A stretch of 64,000 bases of DNA from an uncultured Clostridia bacterium (GTDB lineage: Bacteria; Bacillota; Clostridia; Christensenellales; Borkfalkiaceae): the NCBI GenBank assembly GCA_947627575.1, contig CANQWN010000009.1:29716-93715 (forward strand), read 5' to 3'. The position numbers were made by a program, and so were the translations under genes. The notes below the pieces were generated by a model. It saw only the letters and a list, made by a program, of their open reading frames with translations. It was not told the DNA's origin and ran no database searches. Shown here in pieces: positions 15,901 through 23,232 of the stretch; the first letter of the stretch is position 1; every line of letters starts with the position of its first letter.

Positions 15901-16190
15901 TTTATTTCGTTGAATTTTTGCACCCGCATTTTGAGGCGATATTTTTCGCGCAGGGCGGCGATTTCGGACATCATCGGGCTTTTATGGTGTAAGTTCAGGG
16001 CTTCCTCGTTTTCCCAAACGTCTATCAGCAGTACCGTTTCGTCGTCGTCCGCGGGCAAAAAATATTCATAGCGCAGGTTGCCTTTTTCGGCGCGTATTCT
16101 ATCCACAAGCCCGCTCTCTTTCATTTCTTCTGCGAACTTGCGCGCGCCGCCGTTCGTCCCCGTGTAGTAGATATTTATTGTCAACGCCAT
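15897..16190 (-). CDS. Antibiotic biosynthesis monooxygenase (ABM) domain protein
   Basis: 97-residue ferredoxin-like dimeric alpha/beta barrel protein of the ABM/YgiN class. Supporting segments are GNLRYEYFLPADDDETVLLIDVWE in two blocks (strand pattern NLRYEYF and VLLIDVWE) and the helix ALNLHHKSPMM with the usual histidine. Family members include quinol monooxygenases and heme-degrading enzymes; the substrate cannot be told here. The gene lies inside a run of flavin-dependent reductases, which favours quinone or electrophile detoxification. It overlaps its downstream neighbour by 4 bases and follows the cupin gene by 12. Confidence 0.83.
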   Translation of the reverse strand: MALTINIYYTGTNGGARKFAEEMKESGLVDRIRAEKGNLRYEYFLPADDDETVLLIDVWENEEALNLHHKSPMMSEIAALREKYRLKMRVQKFNEIK

Positions 16191-16202
16191 ATCAAGCCCC
16201 GC

Positions 16203-16955
16203 TTACGGCAACTTGTCGTATTCTTCGTCGCTTACGGGTTCAAGCCACTCGTTTGAAGAATTTTCGCCCGGAACCTCTATTGCAAGGTGGGAAAACCAGC
16301 TGTTTTTCGCCGCGCCGTGCCAATGCTTGACGCCGGCGGGAATGTTGACGACGTCGCCGGGGTTCATTTCAATCGCCTCTTTGCCCCACTCTTGATACCA
16401 GCCGCGCCCCGCAACGCAGATTAAAATCTGTCCGCCGCCCTTTGCGGCGCGGTGAATGTGCCAATTGTTGCGGCAACCCGGTTCAAACGTGACGTTGAAA
16501 ATGCCCACTTGTTCTTTGGAAACGGGCGCAAGGTAGCTTTTTCCGCTGAAATACTGTTTGAAGCCGTCGTTGGGCGCGCCTATGGGGAACGCCATTTTGT
16601 TTGCGTGCTCCGCCATAGCCGTTTCCGCGTTGTCTTCCGCCCATACGTCCTTTGCCATATTGAACACCGCCCACGCTTTGGGCCAGCCCGCGTAAAACGC
16701 CACGTGGGTGACGGTTGCCGCTATTTCGCTTTTTGTAACGCCCGCTTTTTTGGCGTTTTCAAGGTGATATTTTAATGAAGAATCGGTAATGCCCGACGAC
16801 ATAAGCGCGACAACCGTTATTATGCACCGCGTTTTATGGTCTATATCGTTGTTGTTCCAATTCTCGCCGAAAAGTATATCGTCGTTGAAGTGCGCAAAGT
16901 CGGGGGCAAAAGAGCCCAAAGCCTTTCTTCCCGCGTCCTGTGTAATTTTTTTCAT
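16203..16955 (-). CDS. Carboxymuconolactone decarboxylase-cupin fusion protein
   Basis: 250 residues with two domains. The N-terminal half (about 1-115) is an AhpD-like/CMD domain (ALMSSGITDSSLKYHLENA, then AATVTHVAFYAGWPKAW). It lacks the CxxC of peroxidatic AhpD. The C-terminal half (about 120-245) is a cupin with metal ligands in NNWHIHRAAKGGGQILI and later HWHGAA. CMD-cupin fusions are common in Firmicutes beside flavodoxins and aldo-keto reductases. Their exact reaction is uncertain; removal of reactive small molecules fits. A good AAGGAG site precedes the ATG. It is the fourth gene of the MarR-led operon. Confidence 0.88.
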   Translation of the reverse strand: MKKITQDAGRKALGSFAPDFAHFNDDILFGENWNNNDIDHKTRCIITVVALMSSGITDSSLKYHLENAKKAGVTKSEIAATVTHVAFYAGWPKAWAVFNMAKDVWAEDNAETAMAEHANKMAFPIGAPNDGFKQYFSGKSYLAPVSKEQVGIFNVTFEPGCRNNWHIHRAAKGGGQILICVAGRGWYQEWGKEAIEMNPGDVVNIPAGVKHWHGAAKNSWFSHLAIEVPGENSSNEWLEPVSDEEYDKLP

Positions 16956-16970
16956 ATCAAAACTCCTTTT

Positions 16971-17534
16971 TTATTGATTTTTCAGGCTTTTGCCCAATTG
17001 ATAGGCTTCCGCCATGTATCGGGAACGAGCCGTCATATCGGGCGTTCCGCAACCTTTGCCGAGAATCATTCCCGCGTCCTCGAAATTCAGATACCGCACA
17101 AGCGTTTTGTAGTGCGCTACAAGCGCTTCAAACGTCCAACTGTCCGCGTTCCACGCGACGGAAATAAGTGCAGACTTCATGCGTTTTCTTTGAATTTCGC
17201 CGTTGAACGCGCAGAAGCGGTCGATTACCGTTTTAAGCTGTGCGGACATTCCGTAATAGTATAGCGGCGTGACGAATACCGCCATATCCGCGCCGAGTAT
17301 TTCCGCTTTGATTCCGCGCGTTGCGCCGCTTTCCGAACCCATATCGTCCTTTTGTGCGCAGGGACCGCCGTATCCGCACCGGACACAGCCTGTGCAGGGG
17401 CGGACGTTTACCCGAGCCGCGTCTATGACGGAAACGCTATTGCCCGCCTCTGTTGCGCCTTTTATAAATTGTTCGGCAAGCAGATTTGACGAGCCGCGCT
17501 TTTGCGGACTGCCCGTTAAAACTACGATTTTCAT
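16971..17534 (-). CDS. NADPH-dependent FMN reductase family protein (iron-sulfur flavoprotein type)
   Basis: 187 residues from ATG 17534, chosen because it overlaps the upstream stop as ATGA and starts the typical MKIVVLTGSPQKRGSSN FMN-binding strand-loop. A cysteine cluster CTGCVRCGYGGPC follows near residue 50, as in multimeric flavodoxin-like proteins. Then comes VTPLYYYGMSAQLKTVIDR, the conserved flavin-contact segment. It probably reduces quinones, azo or nitro compounds with NAD(P)H. A closely related protein is encoded at 27507. It sits between the cytoplasmic flavodoxin and the CMD-cupin gene in one operon. Confidence 0.88.
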   Translation of the reverse strand: MKIVVLTGSPQKRGSSNLLAEQFIKGATEAGNSVSVIDAARVNVRPCTGCVRCGYGGPCAQKDDMGSESGATRGIKAEILGADMAVFVTPLYYYGMSAQLKTVIDRFCAFNGEIQRKRMKSALISVAWNADSWTFEALVAHYKTLVRYLNFEDAGMILGKGCGTPDMTARSRYMAEAYQLGKSLKNQ

Positions 17535-18010
17535 AAATTCAAACTTACCACCCAAGATTTAAGCGCGCTTTCGCTTGCGCCGTTCAAAAGTTTTCCGCCT
17601 TTAAAGACGGCGTTCGGCGCGCAAGGACGAAGCTCGCTTTCCGTCTTGCCCAGCCCGCTGCCGCCGCTCGTCGCAAAAAGAATTATTTGCTTTCCCGCAA
17701 AGTCGTGGGCTTCGAGGAATGTCTTGATAATTGTCGGCGCGGTATACCACCAGACGGGGAAGCCGAGGAAAACGACGTCGTAATTTGAAAGATTTTCAAG
17801 ACGGCGCTTGATTTTCGGACGGGAAGAGGGGTCGTTCATTTCCAAAGAAGAGCGGCTGTTTTTGTTCGTCCAATCGAGGTCTGCGCTTGTGTAAGGCGTT
17901 TCGGGTTGAATTTCAAACAGGTCGGCGTTTGCGGCTTTTGCCAAAAGGCTTGCCGCCTTTTTCGTCACGCCGCTTGCCGAAAAATACGCTACCAAAATTT
18001 TTTTGCTCAT
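17531..18010 (-). CDS. Flavodoxin (cytoplasmic)
   Basis: 159-residue flavodoxin-fold protein: FMN phosphate loop FSASGVTKKAASLL at residues 10-23, GFPVWWYTAPTIIKTFLE near 85-102, and the 90s-loop ATSGGSGLGKT. No signal peptide, unlike its paralogs at 15316 and 24662. It acts as an electron carrier or NAD(P)H-linked flavin enzyme. It begins 4 bases after the MarR gene and its stop overlaps the next start. Likely expressed under MarR/LysR control with the rest of the operon. Confidence 0.88.
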   Translation of the reverse strand: MSKKILVAYFSASGVTKKAASLLAKAANADLFEIQPETPYTSADLDWTNKNSRSSLEMNDPSSRPKIKRRLENLSNYDVVFLGFPVWWYTAPTIIKTFLEAHDFAGKQIILFATSGGSGLGKTESELRPCAPNAVFKGGKLLNGASESALKSWVVSLNL

Positions 18011-18014
18011 AATT

Positions 18015-18449
18015 TTATTCTCCTTTTGCGGCTATTTTCTGCATTTTCGCCGCCAGATTTTGTAACCTTTCAAGCAGTTCTTCCGCGGAGTCTATTTCCG
18101 AATAGATAGCTTTTTCCCGCTTATATAAGTCGGATAAAATGCCGTCTGCATACGCCTTTCCGCTTTGGGTGAGGGAAACAAGCAATTCCCGCCGCTCGCC
18201 CTTGATTTGCGAAAGCGCAACATAGTTTTTGCTTTCCAAATCTTTTATTATAGTGTTAGCCGTGCTTCGCGGGATGTCCCAATCCTCGCAAATCTGCTTT
18301 TGGCTGTGCCGCTCGCCGTCGTTTAAGGCGTAAAGTATCCAAAGCAGATTGGGGGAACCCAGCCTGCAATTTTTCCCGTACGCTTCATACGCGCCGTCAA
18401 TTTGATACACAAGCCGCCCTAACCTGTAAAAAAAACTGCGTTCATCCAT
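18015..18449 (-). CDS. MarR-family transcriptional regulator
   Basis: 144 residues with a central winged helix-turn-helix (SQKQICEDWDIPRSTANTII as the HTH, residues about 49-68) and the wing KGERRELLVSLT. It heads the operon of flavodoxins, FMN reductase, CMD-cupin and ABM enzymes. A 14-bp palindrome between the -35 and -10 of its own promoter, plus a repeated half-site in the leader, indicates autorepression. MarR proteins of this kind are released by oxidants or phenolic compounds. The inducer is not identifiable here. Confidence 0.9.
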   Translation of the reverse strand: MDERSFFYRLGRLVYQIDGAYEAYGKNCRLGSPNLLWILYALNDGERHSQKQICEDWDIPRSTANTIIKDLESKNYVALSQIKGERRELLVSLTQSGKAYADGILSDLYKREKAIYSEIDSAEELLERLQNLAAKMQKIAAKGE

Positions 18450-18470
18450 AAAATTACCCTAAAAATTCTA

Positions 18471-18511
18471 TTTCGTATTTTAATTATAATACGATTTCGT
18501 ATTTCTGTCAA
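18471..18511 (-). promoter_or_regulatory. MarR promoter with palindromic operator
   Basis: Minus-strand -35 TTGACA (18511-18506), 17-base spacer, -10 TATAAT (18488-18483). Palindrome ATACGA-TT-TCGTAT (18489-18502) fills the spacer. A half-site TTTCGTAT recurs at 18471-18478. Confidence 0.82.
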
Positions 18512-18576
18512 GAATTTTGCGGTAAAATCTTCAATAACTCTTTTTTATTTAATTTTACTGCTTTACCGTTTTGTAA

Positions 18577-18619
18577 GTAAAATACCTATTTTGCAACGCG
18601 CTATAACTTGAACGCATAC
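18577..18619. promoter_or_regulatory. 43-bp LysR-type box, copy 1
   Basis: Element beginning GTAAAATAC and containing TTTTGCAACGCGCTATAA and CGCATAC. It recurs at 25451 and 28098. It lies immediately upstream of the lysR -35 on one side. On the other side is a minus-strand promoter TTTACT (18581-18576), 18-base spacer, TAAAAT (18557-18552) towards marR. Confidence 0.72.
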
Positions 18620-18621
18620 CG

Positions 18622-18650
18622 TTGACAAAAAATTTTTACCGTGCTATATT
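18622..18650 (+). promoter_or_regulatory. lysR promoter
   Basis: -35 TTGACA (18622-18627), 17-base spacer, -10 TATATT (18645-18650), with the 43-bp box ending 2 bases upstream. Confidence 0.78.
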
Positions 18651-18738
18651 TAGAACACGATTTAACCGGCGTATGCTTGCGTTTAAATTTTTAATAATCC
18701 ACGGCGCAACCGCCCGGGATTTTCGTGGGAAGGATTAT

Positions 18739-19590
18739 ATGGAATTTTATCAGATAGAGCAATTTGTGAAGATAGCCGAATGCGGCACTATTTCGCGGGC
18801 GGCGGAAGAGCTGTTTTTATCCCAACCCGCGCTTACCCGCTCGATGCAGAAGCTGGAACAGGAAATGGGCGTAGAGTTGTTTTCGCGCGGCAAAAACAGG
18901 GTAGAGTTAAACGAAAACGGCAAGTTTGCCTATATGCTTGCGCAAAACGTAATGCGTGACGTGCATAATCTGAAGGAACAGGTAAGGCAGTTTGACAGAA
19001 GCCGCCGCACAATATCCGTCGGTTCGTGCGCGCCCGCGCCGCTGTGGGAGATAATGCCCGCGCTTACTTCGCTGTATCCCGAAAAGCGGCTTGTATCCGA
19101 AGTTAAGCCGGAAGCCGAACTTGAAGAGGGGCTTATTTCGGGCGCATATCAAATGATAATCACCACCCAAACGGATGAAAATGACGATATATATTCTGTT
19201 TTTGCGGGCGGCGAAGCGCTTCTTGTAAATATCCCCGCGCTTCATCCGCTGGCAAATACGGCGGGCGGAGTGCGTTTTGCCGACATAGAAAAATATTCTA
19301 TGCTGCTGTACACCAAAACGGGCATTTGGGAGGACATTGTCCGCCGCGAGATGCCGCAAGCGCACATAATTATGCAGGATAACAGGGAAAGTTTCGAGGC
19401 GTTGAAGCGTGAAAGCGCGCTTTTGTCCTTTTCTACCGGGCTATCTATAAAACAATTCGGCAACGTGGACGGGGCAAAGGTCGTTCCCGTTTTGGACGAT
19501 TCGGCGAAGATAAATTTTTACTGCCGCGTTTTGAAGAAAAATAAGCAACTTTTGCGGGAATTTTTGGATAAAGAAAGTTCACAAAAATGA
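18739..19590 (+). CDS. LysR-family transcriptional regulator
   Basis: 283 residues from ATG 18739, preceded by GGGAAGGAT. An in-frame upstream codon at 18622 coincides with the promoter -35 and is rejected. The N-terminal HTH is classical (ECGTISRAAEELFLSQPALT, residues about 15-34). The rest is a substrate-binding effector domain. It is divergent from the MarR operon and shares its intergenic region. A 43-bp element there is repeated at two other redox promoters, making this gene the likely activator of all three. The last codons and stop (GTTCACAAAAATGA) lie inside a dispersed repeat module, so the C-terminus was probably formed by repeat insertion. Confidence 0.88.
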   Translation: MEFYQIEQFVKIAECGTISRAAEELFLSQPALTRSMQKLEQEMGVELFSRGKNRVELNENGKFAYMLAQNVMRDVHNLKEQVRQFDRSRRTISVGSCAPAPLWEIMPALTSLYPEKRLVSEVKPEAELEEGLISGAYQMIITTQTDENDDIYSVFAGGEALLVNIPALHPLANTAGGVRFADIEKYSMLLYTKTGIWEDIVRREMPQAHIIMQDNRESFEALKRESALLSFSTGLSIKQFGNVDGAKVVPVLDDSAKINFYCRVLKKNKQLLREFLDKESSQK

Positions 19591-19922
19591 AAACGTCTTT
19601 GCGGACGTTTACATTTTTCGTGAGAGGGAGGGCTACTTTCTCACACGGCGTAAGGGCAACGCCGTGTTCGGGCACCGTTCGCGCGGGAATTAGGCGCTCA
19701 CTCATCTCGCGCGGCAAAACAGCGCACTGTGCTGTTTTGAGAAGTCCGCGCTCGTCCCTCTTTTCGCAATTTTAATGTAGCGACGTATTATATAATTGCG
19801 AAAATTCACCCTACTCAGGCGCAGGTGTGCGCAAATTGGGGCTTGCGGCGCAGGGGAACCCTGCTTGCAACGTAAATTATTTTGGAAGTGCGATTTTGCT
19901 TGCGCCGTGGAATATTTGGAAA
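19577..19922. repeat. Intergenic mosaic repeat, unit 1 (hairpin, M and L modules)
   Basis: Non-coding unit made of three recognisable modules. The first is a 48-bp hairpin module (19577-19624) with outer arms TCACAAAAAT/ATTTTTCGTGA. The second is an M module (19625-19765) containing CACGGCG/CGCCGTG and AAAACAGCGCACTGTGCTGTTTT. The third is an L module (19847-19909) starting GGCGCAGGGGAACCCTGC. Unit 2 follows directly. Confidence 0.8.
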
Positions 19923-20198
19923 GTTCACAAAAATGAAAACGTCTTTGCGGACGTTTACATTTTTCGTGAGAGGGAGGGCTACTTTCTCACACGGCGTAAG
20001 GGCAACGCCGTGTTCGGGCACCGTTCGCGCAGGAATTAGGCACTCACTCATCTCGCGCGGCAAAACAGCGCACTGTGCTGTTTTGAGAAGTCCGCGCTCG
20101 TCCCTCTTCGCCATTTATTGGGGCGCAGGGGAACCCTGCTTGCAACGTAAATTATTTTGGAAGTGCGATTTTGCTTGCGCCGTGAAATATTTTAAATG
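19923..20198. repeat. Intergenic mosaic repeat, unit 2
   Basis: Near-identical tandem copy of unit 1: hairpin module 19923-19970, M module 19971-20111, L module 20122-20184. About 80 bases between M and L of unit 1 (AT-rich spacer, 19766-19846) are missing here. Confidence 0.8.
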
Positions 20199-20246
20199 GT
20201 TCACAAAAATGAAAACGTCTTTGCGGGCGTTTACATTTTTCGTGAG
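20199..20246. repeat. Third copy of the 48-bp hairpin module
   Basis: Same module as 19577-19624 with one A-to-G change in the inner stem that keeps a G-T pair. It is followed by GC-rich sequence to about 20305 (CTGCCGAGGG...CGGCAG hairpin also found near 47521) and then unremarkable AT-rich DNA to 20426. Confidence 0.72.
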
Positions 20247-20426
20247 TTTTGGCGGCTTTGCCGCCGACGCCCTGCCGAGGGCTCTCATTTAAGGGAAACG
20301 GCAGAGTACCTGAAAAATATTCAAATATATCTTTATTTGGCTTACCACCCCTGTGGTGACGCTATTGGCTTCGCAACAATAGCTATTCCGTTTACGGATT
20401 TACTTTTTACTTCAATGAACATTGAG

Positions 20427-20470
20427 AAAAACAGGCTGTCAGGGACTTAACCCGAAACAGCCTGTTTTTA
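20427..20470. terminator. Bidirectional terminator
   Basis: AAAAACAGGCTG / CAGCCTGTTTTT arms with an 18-base loop. It ends the minus-strand lipoprotein operon at 20479. Confidence 0.75.
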
Positions 20471-20478
20471 TTATATTT

Positions 20479-22368
20479 TTACATCTGTTTTTTCCAAAAG
20501 GCGACGGCGCGGGAGAGCCAACCTTCGGCGACGGTGCCTTGCCCCAAACCGAAGCCGTGCGGAAGTCCTTGAAACACTTCGATCTCCGCGTCCGTTCCCG
20601 CCGCCTTGATCGCGTTAATTCTATTTTCCATTGTGCGATAACTTGCGATTCCGTCGCTCGTGCCGACGCATGAGTACGTCGGGGGATCGTTTCCCACGTC
20701 CGAATACCCCGTGTATTGAATGACGCAGGTCGCGGGCTTCGGGAGATCGTCGCCGCCGTAAGCCGCCGCGCCGCGGGAGCCGAGCCGTGCCGCCATTCTT
20801 CCGCCCGCGCTTCCTCCCCAAAGAGAATAGCCGTTTGTATCGACGCCGAGTTCTTCCGCGTGGTCGAAGATGAATGTAAGAGCCCGCGCCAAGTCCTCGC
20901 AGGCGGTCTGTTCGCCGGGGCGATAGATGATTGCAAAGGCGTTGTAGCCGAGTTTGGAAAGTTCAAGCGCGTGGGGAAAACTGTCGTGCATGGCGCCGAC
21001 ATACGCCCAGCCTCCGCCCGCGCAGGTCACGGCAAATTTCGCGCCTTCGTTTCCGCGAAAGAAAAAGAGACCCGTGTTGTTTTTCGTGGGATCGGCAGCC
21101 TTCTCCGCTTCCGAATAAATATCGTAGAAGATCTGATTGCCCGCGCTTGCCTGCGATTTGAGATAGTTGCAGATTTCCACCGTCTTGTCGGCGTTGATAT
21201 AGTTATACCAAGTCAGGTGCAGATCGCCGAGCGTATTGCCGCTCATATAGCCGCTGTTTACGGGAAAAATCAGCCGTCCGTACCCATCGAAAACGGGATC
21301 GTTTATCACGTCGGAAATGCTTGTGTTTGCCGTGTAGGGGTCTGCCGCTTTGGGAAAGAACAGCGGGAGCGCGTTATATAGGTACTCCTGCACGGCGTTG
21401 AAGTCGTGATAGCCGCCGTCCTTTTGGTAGAAAACATAGTGTTGGGATGTAAAAATATCCCTTGTCAGCATTTCTTCCGCCATGTCGATACTTTGGCTTT
21501 TTACGGCGTCCTGCGTTCCGACGGCGTGATAGATAAAATAGCCGCGCTCGTCCAAATCGTTGTCTTTCACGAGCTGTTCGATAAAGTCCACGTTGTTTTC
21601 GATTTGGAAATCGCCGTAGGTGCCGTAGTACCAGCACGATCCGCTCATCGGGAGAAAGTAGCGGATATAGTCGTAGTCATAGCAAAGTTGCAGCCAAGTG
21701 GTCACGGAGCCGAGCGAAAATCCGCCGAAAGCGCGGTGGTCGCGGGAAGCCTTCAAATCTTCCGAGGAAGTGGAAGCCGCAAAGGTGCGGTATTTCCCCT
21801 CCACCGCGGGCATGAGGTTTTCCTCGAAGTCGCGGTGAAACTCCCGAAATTCCCGAATGGAACTTGAAAAATCGGTGCTGCTGTTTTCGTTATAGAACGT
21901 AGCCGAAACGATTATGATAGGCTCTATGTCGCCGTTTTCAATGAGGTGGTCGAACATATTCTTCGTCGAGGTAAAATCGAAGTATTCGCCCGCACGACCG
22001 CCCCAACCGTGCATGAGGTAGAGAATGTTGTAGCGGGTGTCGGTGTCCCCGTCATAGCCGTAAGGCGTGTAGACGTAGGCGGTCTTTGTGATGTTGCCGC
22101 CGCCGCGCACATAGTCCTTTGAGGCATAGTCGAGCCGCGCAACCGTTCCTTGCTCGCTTGCCGCGGTTTTATAGTCGTTCGGGACGAGCGTCGTCCAGCC
22201 CGTTTGCGGGATATTGGTTTCATGGTCGTTCATAGTTCCGCCCTGTTCGTTTTGGTCGCTCTCCGAACCTCCCGAACCGCCGCCGGCGGTCGTGCCATTT
22301 GGAGAACAGCCCGCAAACAGCGCGAGAGAGAGGAGTATCACAAATACCGTAAGTATTATTTTTTTCAT
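20479..22368 (-). CDS. Two-domain carbohydrate-esterase lipoprotein
   Basis: 629 residues. Signal peptide with lipobox (LFAGCS, Cys 21) and a Gly/Ser linker. Domain 1 (about 60-330) is an esterase-D/feruloyl-esterase type alpha/beta hydrolase: LYLMHGWGG oxyanion region and nucleophile elbow GGFSLGS. Domain 2 (about 400-629) is a second alpha/beta hydrolase with WGGSAGGRMAAR as nucleophile elbow and GLPHGFGLG as catalytic histidine region. Two catalytic domains on one surface protein suggest removal of feruloyl and acetyl groups from xylan or pectin. The ATG has AAGGAG 8 bases upstream. It is 3 bases after the preceding hydrolase gene and is the last gene of a four-lipoprotein operon. Confidence 0.85.
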   Translation of the reverse strand: MKKIILTVFVILLSLALFAGCSPNGTTAGGGSGGSESDQNEQGGTMNDHETNIPQTGWTTLVPNDYKTAASEQGTVARLDYASKDYVRGGGNITKTAYVYTPYGYDGDTDTRYNILYLMHGWGGRAGEYFDFTSTKNMFDHLIENGDIEPIIIVSATFYNENSSTDFSSSIREFREFHRDFEENLMPAVEGKYRTFAASTSSEDLKASRDHRAFGGFSLGSVTTWLQLCYDYDYIRYFLPMSGSCWYYGTYGDFQIENNVDFIEQLVKDNDLDERGYFIYHAVGTQDAVKSQSIDMAEEMLTRDIFTSQHYVFYQKDGGYHDFNAVQEYLYNALPLFFPKAADPYTANTSISDVINDPVFDGYGRLIFPVNSGYMSGNTLGDLHLTWYNYINADKTVEICNYLKSQASAGNQIFYDIYSEAEKAADPTKNNTGLFFFRGNEGAKFAVTCAGGGWAYVGAMHDSFPHALELSKLGYNAFAIIYRPGEQTACEDLARALTFIFDHAEELGVDTNGYSLWGGSAGGRMAARLGSRGAAAYGGDDLPKPATCVIQYTGYSDVGNDPPTYSCVGTSDGIASYRTMENRINAIKAAGTDAEIEVFQGLPHGFGLGQGTVAEGWLSRAVAFWKKQM

Positions 22369-22371
22369 AAT

Positions 22372-23232
22372 TTACTCCTTGATTTGCCCGAACAGCCAGC
22401 CCATGAGTTCGCCGTCGTAGGCAAAATATCCGCCGCCTCCGTGTTGGTTTGAAATCCCGTGTTCGGAGAAATAGTCCGCTTCCTTGACGTCCAAAACGAC
22501 GAGCTTTGCGATCTCCTCGTCCCCTAACCCCTGTTCCCTGTAAATGGAAACGAGCCGTTCGTAGGAAGAAATCAGCCCCGCCGAGCCGTAGTATTCGTCA
22601 TTCCGCCCGATTGCCATATAGACGGGCGTTTTCGCTTGTGCCAAAACATTCAAATCGCCGTCCCACGCGGCGCTGCAATGGAGATACGCCGTAAAAAGTT
22701 CGGGAGCTATCCCCATGACCTGCGACATGGTTTCTCCGCCGCCCGAATAGCCGTTTGCATACACTTTCGACGTGTCGATATTGTATGCCGAAAGAAAGTA
22801 GCGGACGAGCGCGACTGTCTGCCGTGCGGAAGTTATGCCCCAATCGGAAAGCCGGGGCGCGACGATTATCATTTTGTCGTTGTACTTTTGCGCCTCGAAG
22901 CCGTAGCCTTCCGCACGAAGATTGCCGCCGACGCCTTGAAAATACAGACCCTCGTAGCCGGGGAGCGTAAAGTAGAGCGCGTAGGGCTCTATCCCCGTGT
23001 AGCTTTCGGGAATGTAGACATTGAAGTGAATTTCGCCGTCCGACGGGGAATGATAGACGTTATCGAGAAGAAATCCGCGATAGGAAGTTGCGCCGAATTC
23101 CAAAACTCCGGTTTCCCCCATCGGAGGCTGTGGGGAAACCGGAGCGGGGGAAATGTTCTCTTTAGCACAAGCGGCGAAAAGAGAAAGCATTGCGCAAAGT
23201 AATATAATCGGTATATGCCGCAGTTTACGCAT
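22372..23232 (-). CDS. Alpha/beta hydrolase lipoprotein
   Basis: 286 residues with a lipoprotein signal (LFAACAKEN, Cys 21) and a short proline-rich linker. Catalytic features: nucleophile elbow ANGYSGGGETM, acidic residue in IGRNDEYYG, and histidine in NQHGGGGYF. Probably a surface esterase or peptidase-like hydrolase acting on plant or host polymers. The ATG at 23232 overlaps the end of the InlB/LRR gene by 8 bases and lacks a clear ribosome binding site, indicating translational coupling. The substrate is not predictable from sequence. Confidence 0.82.
   Translation of the reverse strand: MRKLRHIPIILLCAMLSLFAACAKENISPAPVSPQPPMGETGVLEFGATSYRGFLLDNVYHSPSDGEIHFNVYIPESYTGIEPYALYFTLPGYEGLYFQGVGGNLRAEGYGFEAQKYNDKMIIVAPRLSDWGITSARQTVALVRYFLSAYNIDTSKVYANGYSGGGETMSQVMGIAPELFTAYLHCSAAWDGDLNVLAQAKTPVYMAIGRNDEYYGSAGLISSYERLVSIYREQGLGDEEIAKLVVLDVKEADYFSEHGISNQHGGGGYFAYDGELMGWLFGQIKE

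Noticed and set aside
18622..18738. Longer LysR protein
   Set aside because: The first codon coincides with the -35 TTGACA; the HTH starts normally from ATG 18739.
19577..20246. CRISPR array or integron attC sites in the repeat regions
   Set aside because: No regular spacers of constant length, no cas genes or integrase, and repeats are mosaic; conserved attC core sites are absent.
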